Source of the DNA: Candidatus Hydrogenedentota bacterium
Lineage (GTDB): Bacteria; Hydrogenedentota; Hydrogenedentia; Hydrogenedentales; CAILVY01
Assembly (NCBI GenBank): GCA_029565395.1
Contig: JAKQOG010000065.1
Coordinates: 1 to 43,541 of the forward strand
Reading direction: 5' to 3'
DNA length: 43,541 bases
This document shows, in pieces, positions 1 through 8,966 of this stretch. Under the pieces are notes generated by a model, which was not told the DNA's origin, ran no database searches, and saw only the letters and a list, made by a program, of their open reading frames with translations. Position 1 is the stretch's first letter; the number at the start of each line of letters is the position of its first letter. A program made the position numbers and the translations under genes.

Positions 1-497
1 TTCTGTATAAAAGTATATATACTTTCCAATGCTAAGTCAAGCGGAAAAATCGCCTTTTTGGCACTTGCGCGAAGAAAAAATTCCCTACCCCCTCTTCTCG
101 CCCCCTAAAATACCCCCTCACAGCGCGAAAAATCTCGACTCGTTATTGCTGGGGGCTAATCCATGGGAAAAGGGGGAGCCACTTTGGGGGGCTGGGCGGA
201 CCGTGTTCCCACAATTGGGAGGCCGGTATTCGTGGGAAAAATAGGCTGTTGATATGCCCCAATAATCTGGAAGCAAGAGCAGGGCTATCGCATTAAAAAA
301 GCCGATACATTGGCATTTCTCAAGAACCGAGCCTCTCCTTCACAAGGGATTAGCCAGCGTTTGTTTGAATCAACTCAATGACAAAGGCGGTTTTGCGGGG
401 AATTTTAATGCGATAGCCCTGGAATTAAGAGCCATTGCAATATGCATAAGTTGTTCACAATAAATTACCTAGGCAATAGTTGGGTTTGGTGGAGACA
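1..497. other. non-coding left edge
   Basis: I see no convincing gene here. The first 280 bases contain a perfect 16-base AT-rich palindrome at 10-25 and then C-runs and G-runs that open short reading frames without ribosome binding sites or recognisable products. Bases 280-421 are an inverted-repeat element listed separately. The rest is AT-rich spacer leading to the promoter of the giant secreted protein. Confidence 0.6.
280..421. repeat. 142-base inverted-repeat element (MITE-like)
   Basis: The sequence CAGGGCTATCGCATTAAAA at 280-298 is perfectly repeated in inverted orientation at 403-421, giving 19-base terminal arms around about 104 bases with no reading frame. The size and architecture match a miniature inverted-repeat transposable element or the remnant ends of an insertion sequence. 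I see no clear target-site duplication. The inverted repeat is directly visible; mobility is inferred. It could instead be a long-stem regulatory RNA structure. Confidence 0.6.
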
Positions 498-526
498 TTG
501 ACTGTGGGCGTAAAATTTGTTATATT
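498..526 (+). promoter_or_regulatory. sigma-70 type promoter for the giant secreted protein
   Basis: A TTGACT box at 498-503 is followed after 17 bases by TATATT at 521-526. Both differ from the housekeeping consensus at one position. Transcription would begin near 533, leaving an untranslated leader of about 135 bases before the start codon at 669. Confidence 0.6.
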
Positions 527-668
527 ATTATATGTAAGAAACTATATGAACTGTTGTTTGCGCGGAGCAAATGACATGATGTTTTGTCTGAGGGAAAAAT
601 TATTTTACGATGCGGGGATATGCATCGGTTGGCCTGGAAGGCCATGGTTATAGATGGGAGAAAAAACG

Positions 669-3600
669 ATGATGTTTCGAAATGCAGTGAGTATTGGGTG
701 TGCCCTGCTGATCACTATGGCAGCTTGGGGGGATTCGTCATTGGTGTATACGGCCAAAACCATTGCCGGTGAACACCAGACGGATTCCGAATTGATTGCG
801 CTGGCGAAAGAACAGGGTTCCCTGGAAGTGTTGGAATTCAACGAAGACGGTTCGCTTTTGCGGCAGGTCATCCGGTTGGGCGCCCCAGATACAGGGTGTC
901 CAGGATTTACCTCGATGTCTCGCATGGATTTTGAGACCGCGTTGGCTTCCGGAACGCCCTATCGAACAGAAGATGGGGCGATTATCGCATCGATACGGCA
1001 AGGACAAGCGTTGATAGCGTATAAACAGCCCAAAGCAGCGGGGTCTGAATCTTTTGAAACGACCGTGTATGTGAAAGGCCAACTGTTTTGTACGGAACGC
1101 CGTCTTGAAGAGAGCGTGCACGGGGCGGTGCGGCCCCAAGTGATTCGCATTGATTTTTCCACGGGGGCCAGCATTATCCAGGTATTCGAATATGCCGCGG
1201 AACTGCAGGCGCTGGAAACACCCGCTACGCTTGGCCCGGCCCCGGCGGCGAGTATACGTCCGCAGGCGCCTGTTTCTTTGTACGATCCGGCAAAGGCGGT
1301 TCAGAACCAGCAAGTGCAATTCAACTGCCCCATTCAGGGATGGGCAACCGGCATGGACTCCGGATGGTGGCCGGGCGGCGGGTTGGATGAACCCGGCGGG
1401 TTTGTATTGCAAATCCGGTTGCGCGCTAATGGCGGAGCGACGTATCAGGGGAATGTCCAGGGTTATTTTTCTCTGGACGGAACCACGCTTCAACCCGGGG
1501 CCGCCTCAGGAAGCTGGGGCTATGATTTTGGCGCGGAACTCTATACCAAAGCAGCGGTGGATCTCAGTTTCATCGGAGTCAACCCTATCCAATTCGACAT
1601 TCCGTATATCCCCAATTTCGATTTGCGCACCGCGGACACGGATCTGTTCTCTTCCTATCTGCTGGATTCCACCTCAACGTTGTACGATATGACGCCGCGC
1701 CGCAATCTGTATAGCTTGGATATTCTGGGATTGATATTAAGTGCGGTGGGCATTCCCGACTGGCTTTCCTGGATAGACATCAGCGCGGGGGCGTCCGTGG
1801 ATGTAGCGATTGAAGCGGACGGCACCATGACGTGTTCCGCGATTCAGGTTTCAGACGGCACGGAATTTACGGAAGAAAATCAACCCATGACCGTAGAGGC
1901 GCCGGCAGAAGGCTACAGTCAAACTGCCACATACGCCGAAGCGGCCAACCTTAAAATAACCCTGGACTTCTATCCCGCCCTATTTCTTAATATATTTAGC
2001 ATGAACTTCAGTCTTCCAATTCTGGATATTCCATGGGCGCCGTATGATGGCCCGATTGACTTGCCTTTTGAACAGGGCCAGCTCAATTTCACGGGCACCC
2101 CGCAGGGAGATGTAACGGATTGGTTCACGGAACGCTTTTATATTAATAATGATCTCGATTTTAGACGCCTGTTGTTTACTCCGAGCATCTCCAGCAACCG
2201 CTATATCGCATGCCTGAACAGTGTTACGGCCTATAACACAAACCCGGACGGGGGTGTTGCGCTCTCCCTAGGGGACGATGCCTTTGCCGAGGTTTCACTG
2301 GTAGGCGGGAAGACCGTCAGTTTGTATGGGGCCGAGTACAGCACCCTGTATGTGGGCAGCAATGGATATATTACATTTGGACAAGGCGATACCCAAAAGG
2401 ATGAAAGCGACGAAAACCATTTCAATATGCCGCGCGTATCGGGCCTGTTCGACAACCTCCAGCCGCAGGATGGCGGGACCATTTCATGGAAGCAGTTGAT
2501 CGATCGTGTGGCGATAACCTGGGATCAGGTGCGGGTGGATGCAAATTTCACGGAGGATACCGCGAGTTTCCAGATTGAGTTGTATTATGACGGAAGCATT
2601 GCGATTACGTGGTTGGACGTTCAATTGTATGACGGCATGGCGGGGTTATCCGCCGGGGGAGGCGTTCCGGGCAATTACCGGGAAAGCGACCTAACCGGAT
2701 ATGCTCCCTGTATCGGTGAGGGAGAAGGCGAAGGCACTGGAGAGGGCGAAGGCACGGGAGAAGGTGAAACGGAAGGCGAACCCCTGGATGAATGCCCGGG
2801 ATATTGTACGGTTCCCTGTGATAGCACGGGCATTTCCGTGGGCATGGCGGAGGCGTTGTCTGCGATTTATGTAATGAATGAAGCGGATCCCGCCGTTGCC
2901 GATATCGACCATAACGGGATGATAGACCTTGCCCAGGCACAGTTGCTGGACATCCTGCTCTCAAACCCCGGTCTTACTTCCCATTGTTGTGTGAAATTGG
3001 CTTGGGAAAACAATTATGCACTTGTTTCCACGGCATTGGACGGGGTGGCTCCCTCCGTTTTCGAGCAGATCTCCAGGGAAACCCTTCAGACCTTTATCAC
3101 AGGTTCGGTGACCATCGCGGAAGCCGGTGTGCTGAACACCCTCAGCCTGATCCTGGCGTCAGCCGGCATTGACGCTGTTTTTTCTGATGCAGACGTCTCC
3201 GTACGCCAATACCTCGCCCGGTATGGCGACGCCGATATGGACGGGGTATGCAATCTGGCGGAATACAACGCCATTGTTGCTGCTCCGGGTGATTTGCTGA
3301 GTTTCGTTATTGCCGCCATTGACCCGGATACGCAGGTCAACGGCGGGGGCTGTTTCCCGCCATGCTTTGAAATAGGGGGCGAAGAAGGAACTGTGGAAGG
3401 CGAAAATGAGGGTCAGATTGAATTGCCCATCATGGTGATTGATCCGCTCGTTTTGGATCTGGGCGAGGTGGAGGTCGGTGACTGTGCGGAGGGATCGTTT
3501 ACCGTCATTAACAACGGATATGGCTTGTTGGAGGGCAATGCCAGCGTGGATGCGCCGTTCGTGATTGTATCGGATGCATCCTATTCGCTTGGATACGCTC

Positions 3601-4238
3601 AAACCAAGAAAATTTTCTTTGAGTTCTGCCCCAATGAGCCGGGATATTTTGTTAAGCCGGTCACTTTTACCGGAGGCGAGGGCAGTGTCCATCCGATTAT
3701 GGCCACGGCCGTTGTGACCGAAGGTCAGCCAGAAGGCGAAGGCGTGATAGAAGGCGAACTGGAAGGTGAAGGCCAAGGTGAAGGCGCGTTAGAAGGTGAA
3801 CTGGAAGGCGAAGGCCAGACGGAAGGCGAAGGTGAGTTGGAAGGCGAAGGCCAGACGGAAGGCACGTTGGAAGGCGTAATGGAAGGGGAAGGCCTGGGAG
3901 AAGGCGAAGGTCAGGCAGAAGGGGAAGGCGAACCGGATCCGGGATACCATTCCGCGGATTACAACCCCTCGGATTGGCAGATCAACGTTAGTGAACTGCT
4001 GCGTGTGATTCAATTCTACAATTCCGGAGGACTTCATTGCGATGCTTCATCGGAAGATGGATACGCGGCAGGCCCCGGTGACACCAGTTGTGTACATCAT
4101 GATTCCGACTACGCCCCGGTGGATTGGGTAGTTAACATCAGCGAACTGCTTCGCCTGATTCAGTTTTACAATTCCGGCGGCTATCACCTTAATAAATATA
4201 CCGAAGATGGGTTTGCGCCCGGACTTCCCGCCGAGTAA
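669..4238 (+). CDS. giant secreted multidomain protein with EGEGE linkers and tandem C-terminal repeats
   Basis: This 1189-residue protein begins with a signal peptide (MMFRNAVSIGCALLITMAAW), so it is exported. I chose the ATG at 669 because a GGGAG ribosome binding site lies about 8 bases upstream; the frame also opens at 654. Residues 25-500 are an unrecognised beta-rich region. Residues 510-680 resemble the nidogen-like bacterial domain (VGSNGYITFG, then SGLFDNLQPQDGG). An EGEGE linker follows, then at about 720-890 a segment with DIDHNG and GDADMDG loops resembling dockerin or EF-hand calcium sites, a second linker, an ASH/choice-of-anchor-D-like domain at 920-1018, and a long Glu-Gly linker at 1018-1093. 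The last 95 residues are two copies of a module with the motif SELLR-IQFYNSGG. It is probably a cell-surface or matrix protein; the role of the N-terminal half is unknown. It is transcribed alone and ends at a strong terminator. Confidence 0.88.
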   Translation: MMFRNAVSIGCALLITMAAWGDSSLVYTAKTIAGEHQTDSELIALAKEQGSLEVLEFNEDGSLLRQVIRLGAPDTGCPGFTSMSRMDFETALASGTPYRTEDGAIIASIRQGQALIAYKQPKAAGSESFETTVYVKGQLFCTERRLEESVHGAVRPQVIRIDFSTGASIIQVFEYAAELQALETPATLGPAPAASIRPQAPVSLYDPAKAVQNQQVQFNCPIQGWATGMDSGWWPGGGLDEPGGFVLQIRLRANGGATYQGNVQGYFSLDGTTLQPGAASGSWGYDFGAELYTKAAVDLSFIGVNPIQFDIPYIPNFDLRTADTDLFSSYLLDSTSTLYDMTPRRNLYSLDILGLILSAVGIPDWLSWIDISAGASVDVAIEADGTMTCSAIQVSDGTEFTEENQPMTVEAPAEGYSQTATYAEAANLKITLDFYPALFLNIFSMNFSLPILDIPWAPYDGPIDLPFEQGQLNFTGTPQGDVTDWFTERFYINNDLDFRRLLFTPSISSNRYIACLNSVTAYNTNPDGGVALSLGDDAFAEVSLVGGKTVSLYGAEYSTLYVGSNGYITFGQGDTQKDESDENHFNMPRVSGLFDNLQPQDGGTISWKQLIDRVAITWDQVRVDANFTEDTASFQIELYYDGSIAITWLDVQLYDGMAGLSAGGGVPGNYRESDLTGYAPCIGEGEGEGTGEGEGTGEGETEGEPLDECPGYCTVPCDSTGISVGMAEALSAIYVMNEADPAVADIDHNGMIDLAQAQLLDILLSNPGLTSHCCVKLAWENNYALVSTALDGVAPSVFEQISRETLQTFITGSVTIAEAGVLNTLSLILASAGIDAVFSDADVSVRQYLARYGDADMDGVCNLAEYNAIVAAPGDLLSFVIAAIDPDTQVNGGGCFPPCFEIGGEEGTVEGENEGQIELPIMVIDPLVLDLGEVEVGDCAEGSFTVINNGYGLLEGNASVDAPFVIVSDASYSLGYAQTKKIFFEFCPNEPGYFVKPVTFTGGEGSVHPIMATAVVTEGQPEGEGVIEGELEGEGQGEGALEGELEGEGQTEGEGELEGEGQTEGTLEGVMEGEGLGEGEGQAEGEGEPDPGYHSADYNPSDWQINVSELLRVIQFYNSGGLHCDASSEDGYAAGPGDTSCVHHDSDYAPVDWVVNISELLRLIQFYNSGGYHLNKYTEDGFAPGLPAE
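3720..3950 (+). repeat. in-frame Glu-Gly-Glu coding repeat
   Basis: This stretch inside the giant secreted gene is built from GAAGGCGAA-type units with longer repeats such as GGCCAGACGGAAGGC recurring at about 30-base spacing. It encodes an acidic flexible linker between the ASH-like domain and the C-terminal repeats. Shorter versions occur at 2715-2790 and, as EGQPEG, in the gene at 32837. Such DNA is prone to length change by slippage. Confidence 0.8.
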
Positions 4239-4254
4239 TCAACATAAATAATAG

Positions 4255-4300
4255 AGCCCGCGCCTGTCGTGTAGATCGGCGCGGGCTTTCGTTTTACGTT
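4255..4300. terminator. shared intrinsic terminator between convergent genes
   Basis: AGCCCGCGCC at 4255-4264 pairs perfectly with GGCGCGGGCT at 4278-4287, followed on the plus strand by a T-rich tract (TTTCGTTTT). It sits between the stop of the giant secreted gene and the stop of the amidohydrolase gene, so it may serve both strands, though the T tract favours the plus strand. Confidence 0.85.
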
Positions 4301-4308
4301 TTTTATGG

Positions 4309-5745
4309 TCAGGATTTCTTCCAATTGCGCAAGGTGCGTTGATGGTCGAACACCTCATGGGCGTTGCCGCGCATCAGGCGATCCGCCAATGCGGGCGCAT
4401 CGGATTCGGCGAGCCAGCCTTCCTCCAGGAGTTCCGCCAAAGCGCGCGCAATGCCCATGCGGGCCACACGGGCATGCCCCGGCGCCAATTCCACGGGCAT
4501 GTAGTCGCCCCCAAAGGTGAAAAGCTTGCAGGCGGGCGCGGCCATGATGAACTCTTTGAGAAAACGCACGCTTGCGGACGGGTTGATAATCCACGCCCAA
4601 CACATGTCGATATAGGCATTGGGATAATGCTTGGCGAGGGCAATCGCCTCGTCCTGATAGGGGTAATCGATGTGCATGAGGACGAAGGCCGTACTGGAAA
4701 ACTCCTTGAGCAAGGGACAGAGATCGCCGGCATTCCGGCGCACGCGATCCAGCGGCATGCCGCCATGCCCCGCATAATACCCCGTGTGCAATTTCACGGG
4801 CAGGTGATACTCTGTGGCCTTTACCAGGCAATGCCGGAACAGATTATCCTGCACGGCTTTCATCTCGGGTTCGGAGAGGGATTTTTCATCCTTGGCGAGA
4901 CGTTCGAAAAGCGGGGCAGCGGTGTCATCGGGCACATTTTCAAACAAGAGGCGCCGTCCATAGGCGCATTGATCCTTTACGGCAATCGCCCGGGGGCCAT
5001 ACGTATCGAAGCAGAGATCAATAACGGCATGGGCGCGCTCCAAGGTTTTGACAGGTTCACCGGCCATTCTGGCCAGCGTCGCCAAATTTACCTGACTTGC
5101 GATGCCGATAGTCCAAAGGTCCTGGGCAAGAAGTTCAGGCTGCTCCGTTTCCCGGAAGATCGGCGTATCCAGGGCGTTCACCTGGCAATATTCTATGTTG
5201 GCTGTTTCCTGGAGAATGCGCGTGTAAAATCCTGGTTGGATTTGCGCCGCCAGCTTCTCGGAAATGGATTCACAATTGTCTTTCCGTAAATCTGTTTCGC
5301 CATAGAGCGCCCGAATGCTTTCCCGGACACACAATTGATATCCGGTATGACGGCAGCGTTCATAATAGGGCTGGACCAGTTTCCATTTGTCGCGCGGCGC
5401 GAGTTCCCGCGAAATCAGCATGTGATAGTCTTTTTCGCTCAGCCCCGCAACCTGCAAATCGGAATCCGAGTAATGGCTGAGCAATAGTCCAAAATCCGAA
5501 GCTGGGGTTTCCTTTTTCTCCGCCTTCATCCGGATTCGATGCGATTCCTCCCAAAGATGCTCGTGCGTGTCCACCAGAGGCGTGGTGCGCACCAATTCTT
5601 CAATGTCTTTGCGCATTCCTCCCGCCGCTTTTAGTGATGGTACGGATTCTTTCACGTTAGCACATCCTTTCTGCGTAATCATGCCGGCGCCCGCGACCGC
5701 TCCCGTGATGCCAAGAAAACCGCGTCTGCCCAAATGTTTCGCCAT
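4309..5745 (-). CDS. Tat-exported amidohydrolase (metal-dependent TIM-barrel hydrolase)
   Basis: The 478-residue product belongs to the amidohydrolase-2 type of metal-dependent TIM-barrel hydrolases, the superfamily that includes uronate isomerase and decarboxylases. The HEH metal motif is at residues 61-63 (VDTHEHLWEE). Later conserved blocks are VKLHTGYYAGHG, FVLMHIDYP and a terminal FGGDYMP aspartate block. The N-terminus carries a twin-arginine signal (RRGFLGITGAVAGAG), so a folded, metal-loaded enzyme is probably exported to the periplasm; a cysteine at 28 is a poor lipobox. The ATG at 5745 was chosen because AGGAG lies 8 bases upstream; a GTG at 5775 is less likely. It is a single gene, convergent with the giant secreted gene and divergent from the flippase gene. 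The substrate cannot be told from sequence. Confidence 0.85.
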   Translation of the reverse strand: MAKHLGRRGFLGITGAVAGAGMITQKGCANVKESVPSLKAAGGMRKDIEELVRTTPLVDTHEHLWEESHRIRMKAEKKETPASDFGLLLSHYSDSDLQVAGLSEKDYHMLISRELAPRDKWKLVQPYYERCRHTGYQLCVRESIRALYGETDLRKDNCESISEKLAAQIQPGFYTRILQETANIEYCQVNALDTPIFRETEQPELLAQDLWTIGIASQVNLATLARMAGEPVKTLERAHAVIDLCFDTYGPRAIAVKDQCAYGRRLLFENVPDDTAAPLFERLAKDEKSLSEPEMKAVQDNLFRHCLVKATEYHLPVKLHTGYYAGHGGMPLDRVRRNAGDLCPLLKEFSSTAFVLMHIDYPYQDEAIALAKHYPNAYIDMCWAWIINPSASVRFLKEFIMAAPACKLFTFGGDYMPVELAPGHARVARMGIARALAELLEEGWLAESDAPALADRLMRGNAHEVFDHQRTLRNWKKS

Positions 5746-5828
5746 AGTGTTGACTCCTATGGAATGTTGCTCCACTCTGCATAATGCCGCTCTATGGTAG
5801 GGGAGAACCGGGGGAGAAATAAAGCACG

Positions 5829-5857
5829 TTGCAAAGCAGGAAAAGCCGTTTTATACT
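5829..5857 (+). promoter_or_regulatory. sigma-70 type promoter for the exopolysaccharide block
   Basis: TTGCAA at 5829-5834 and TATACT at 5852-5857 are separated by exactly 17 bases. Transcription would start near 5864, about 30 bases before the flippase start codon. Confidence 0.6.
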
Positions 5858-5893
5858 CCACACGGTTTATTCACTGGATGGGGTTGATACGAA

Positions 5894-7237
5894 ATGTCTT
5901 CGGAAACGAATAACGCCACGGGCGAACGGGACCCGGAACCGCCGCGGAGCGGGCGGTTCGCCTATATTGCCTGGATTCAGGCAATTGTCGCGGTTCTGGG
6001 CGCGCGCGCATTTTCTTCCGCAGCGGCATTCCTGAGCAATGTGCTGGTGGCCCGGCAACTGTCCGATACGGTGTTTGGGCAGTTTTACATGCTGTTCACC
6101 ATCATGTCCTTGGTGGCGGGGCTGACCGGGCCGGCCATTGATACCAGCCTGGTGCGATTTGCCTCCCGGCGGATTCGCCCCGGAGCGGATGACTCCCTGC
6201 CCTATTTTCGCGCCGTCCTGCGGATAAAATTAATCATCGTGCTGGCCACTCTCACGGTGGGGCTCCTGGCAGCCAAACCTCTGCTTGTGCTTCTGTTCGG
6301 CAATGCCGGTGAAGCTTCCGTTCCCTGGTACGCGGTGATGCTGGCTTTTCTGGGAGGCGCCATCATCTCTATTTGGGGCTTCGCACAATCCTACTTTCAA
6401 GCGCATCAGCGCTTCGGGTGGTATGCCTGGTTTGAGTTTGGAAGTTCTGCGCTACGGCTCGGACTGGTCGTAAGCCTCATGATGCTGGGCGATGTGAGCG
6501 AAGTGCATTACCTGGGCGTGTATGTAATCGCGCCATTGACGATGGCAATTGTATCCTGGTCGTGCCTGCCCAAGAAGGTGTTCCGCGCCCCGCATCAACC
6601 GGGGGTCATGCGCGAGTTCCTCCACTTTGCGAAATGGGTATTGCTCACGACGCTGTTTGCCACGCTCACCCAGCGGATCGATGTGATTTTACTGGGCGTG
6701 TTCAATTTGCCGGATATGGTGATTGGCCGCTACAGCGCGGCGGTTTGCCTGGTGCTTGTTGGAGAGCTTGTCTGGCTGACCTTTTTCAATGTGCTGCTGC
6801 CCAAGGCCGGAGCCCTTCAACAGCCTTCCGAACTCAAGCGGTTCCTGGTGCAATTCCGCTATCCCACCCTCGTGTTTTGCGCCGGCTTAAGCTTGTTAAT
6901 CCCCTTGGGCGGTTGGTTGCGCGAATTGACCTTCGGCTCCGGATATATCGGCACGGAAGGCTATTTCAGCGTACTAATCGTGGGGGTTATAATCGCCCTC
7001 TCTTCCACACCCTCCATCGCCGTGTTGTATTCCCTTGGACATACCCGCTGGATAACCGGATGTGAAGCATTTCGATTGTCCTGCACCCTCATCATGGGCA
7101 TCACGGCCATTCCGTGGTATGGGGCCTATGGCGTTGCCTGCTCGGTAACATTTGCCCGTGTGGCCATGACGGTGTTGATCTTCTGGGCGGCGCACCGCTA
7201 TTTGAACCGGGCCGTGCAAGAGGCAAGTGCGAAATAG
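5894..7237 (+). CDS. Wzx-type polysaccharide/oligosaccharide flippase
   Basis: This 447-residue, strongly hydrophobic protein has about 12 predicted membrane segments and the layout of the MOP/MVF superfamily polysaccharide exporters. Such proteins flip undecaprenyl-linked sugar repeat units across the inner membrane. The first segment carries the pattern SSAAAFLSNVLVARQLSDTVFGQF, typical of the family, and charged loops separate the helices. The cytoplasmic N-terminal tail of about 30 residues is polar and slightly long. The gene has its own promoter and lies upstream of a Wzy/WaaL-type gene, which supports a role in exopolysaccharide or O-antigen-like export. Exact specificity cannot be read from sequence. 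Confidence 0.85.
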   Translation: MSSETNNATGERDPEPPRSGRFAYIAWIQAIVAVLGARAFSSAAAFLSNVLVARQLSDTVFGQFYMLFTIMSLVAGLTGPAIDTSLVRFASRRIRPGADDSLPYFRAVLRIKLIIVLATLTVGLLAAKPLLVLLFGNAGEASVPWYAVMLAFLGGAIISIWGFAQSYFQAHQRFGWYAWFEFGSSALRLGLVVSLMMLGDVSEVHYLGVYVIAPLTMAIVSWSCLPKKVFRAPHQPGVMREFLHFAKWVLLTTLFATLTQRIDVILLGVFNLPDMVIGRYSAAVCLVLVGELVWLTFFNVLLPKAGALQQPSELKRFLVQFRYPTLVFCAGLSLLIPLGGWLRELTFGSGYIGTEGYFSVLIVGVIIALSSTPSIAVLYSLGHTRWITGCEAFRLSCTLIMGITAIPWYGAYGVACSVTFARVAMTVLIFWAAHRYLNRAVQEASAK

Positions 7238-7448
7238 CTTGTTTTCTCATCCGTGCCAATGAAAAGGCAATGGTTTGGCCGTGAAATGCCGGCAATTTAC
7301 CCTGTGTCCAGTGTACTGTTGAGAAAAGAGATATTTCACAATTGCCTGTACAAAATTCCCCCTCTTAATTTTTTACAATTTAGTGTATACTGAAGAAGAA
7401 GCGCGCAGGGGCGCGCGGGAGCAACATTAACACGGGAGTGGGTGATGC

Positions 7449-8966
7449 ATGAGTGTTGAAACACAAGTAAGAGTAGCGCCGAACCCTTTCTTTGCCTTAA
7501 TGGTGGGGCTGGGAGCAGTGGTGCTCGCCGCAGGAATCATAGCGGGAGGGGCCTTGGCCGTGTTTGCCCTTTTCGCTGCTGCCGCATTTGTCATTTTTTG
7601 TTTCTATCCGGTCCTCGGGCTGTATGCCACGACGGCTACATTGCTGCTCTCCGGTTCCGCAGGCGTGATCGGGTATGTGAGCACCGAGGCCGCATTCGCC
7701 GTTACCATCTCAAAATTGTGCGGTATCGCGGCTTTGGCCGCATGGGCCGTGAATATTCTCATGCGGAAGCTCCGGTTCGAGTTTTCCTGGCCCGTGGTGT
7801 TTATCAGCGCTTTTTGCCTGTGGACAATCCTGGGCGTTACGATGTCCGAGGACTACGTGTACATCAGTTCCGAATGGCTGCGTCTGATAACGCTCCTGGG
7901 ATACTTCCTGTTGGCGGTCAATACATTGAATACGCCCAGGAAACTGCACACGTACATTATTGTCATTCTTGTGTGCGGACTGTTCAGCGCCATAAGCGGC
8001 ATTGTGCAATTATTGATGATGACCCCCTATCCGCCTGAAATCGAGGGAGGGATAAGCCTCGGCGCCGTGGATGCCGCCTACATCGATCAGGAGTCCCTGT
8101 CCGGCGCGGCGGCGATCCGCGTTTCCGGGCGCGCGGGGCATTCCAACTGGCTTTCCCTGCTCATTTTGCTCGTGCTTCCCATGAATTTCTATTGGTTCAG
8201 CGCGGCAAAAACCAAAACGTTGAAAATATTCATTGCGGGGTTGGTGTGCATCGAAATGATCGCCCTGATTCTTACCTATACGCGCACCGGGCTCCTGGTG
8301 GGCGTGGTGCTGGTCGCGCTGCTGTTCTTCCGCCGCTTTTACCGGGTTACCCCCTTGCGCGTCTTTGCACTCCTTTTTGGATTGGTAATTGCATGGATGG
8401 TTCTGCCCGCTCCTTATAAAGAGCGCGTTTTGAGCCCAAAGCAATACACCACCAGCAAATCGGTCCAGAGCCGGCTCGAACTTCAAGGGGCGGCATTGCG
8501 GTATTCGCTCGAAAATCCCATCGTGGGGCTTGGGATCGGTGGTTTCGGCTGTTCGTTTGTCCATGAAAACAATCCCACCGCTCAGATTATGCAATTAATG
8601 GTCGACCATCAGGGCTGGCTGCCCACCTTTATCGGAACCCATAATATGTACCTCCAAATCGCCGCGGATACGGGATATGTCGGCCTGGCCCTGTTTCTTT
8701 TGTTCATCTTCTTCACCATGCGCGGGGTGCACCGTGCCGAATTGCGGTTTCGCGCCGAAGGCGACACGCAGGCGGCGGAACTGGCCTCAACGTTGTTTGT
8801 CAGTCTGATCGGATTCATGCTCTGCGCCGTCTTCCTGCATGCGCTCAACCAAAAAATCTGGTGGATGATCTGCGCCGCCGCCGTGGTGCTTCCCATGTAT
8901 TCGTTCGATTTCAAGGAAAAATTCCCGCCCATTCTCCCCATCTCCACCGAGGCGCCTTCAAAATGA
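7449..8966 (+). CDS. O-antigen ligase/polymerase family membrane protein (Wzy/WaaL-like)
   Basis: The 505-residue protein has about 11-12 hydrophobic segments and a large polar loop between the late helices, the topology of Wzy polymerases and WaaL ligases (Wzy_C family). The region RVSGRAGHSNWLSLLI followed by LTYTRTGLLVGVVLV resembles the family's conserved arginine-containing stretch, and GLGIGGFG and GTHNMYLQIAADTG form the characteristic late-loop His motif (HNxYLQ). It would join lipid-linked repeats into a polymer or transfer the polymer to an acceptor. The start at 7449 follows a GGGAGTGGG ribosome binding region. Its stop overlaps the GH10 start by an ATGA, so the two are translationally coupled. 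A 211-base gap separates it from the flippase. Confidence 0.85.
   Translation: MSVETQVRVAPNPFFALMVGLGAVVLAAGIIAGGALAVFALFAAAAFVIFCFYPVLGLYATTATLLLSGSAGVIGYVSTEAAFAVTISKLCGIAALAAWAVNILMRKLRFEFSWPVVFISAFCLWTILGVTMSEDYVYISSEWLRLITLLGYFLLAVNTLNTPRKLHTYIIVILVCGLFSAISGIVQLLMMTPYPPEIEGGISLGAVDAAYIDQESLSGAAAIRVSGRAGHSNWLSLLILLVLPMNFYWFSAAKTKTLKIFIAGLVCIEMIALILTYTRTGLLVGVVLVALLFFRRFYRVTPLRVFALLFGLVIAWMVLPAPYKERVLSPKQYTTSKSVQSRLELQGAALRYSLENPIVGLGIGGFGCSFVHENNPTAQIMQLMVDHQGWLPTFIGTHNMYLQIAADTGYVGLALFLLFIFFTMRGVHRAELRFRAEGDTQAAELASTLFVSLIGFMLCAVFLHALNQKIWWMICAAAVVLPMYSFDFKEKFPPILPISTEAPSK

Noticed and set aside
29..244. Plus-strand frame of 71 codons at the left edge
   Set aside because: It lacks a ribosome binding site and is rich in Pro, Trp and Gly from G- and C-runs, with no resemblance to a protein family.
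3720..3950. Possible CRISPR or tandem satellite array
   Set aside because: The repeats are in-frame codons for a Glu-Gly linker within a long gene, without conserved spacers or leader.
7363..7391. Possible promoter before the Wzy/WaaL-like gene (TATACT at 7386-7391)
   Set aside because: The -10 box is good, but the sequence at the proper distance (TCTTAA) is a poor -35 box; expression could come from the flippase promoter instead.
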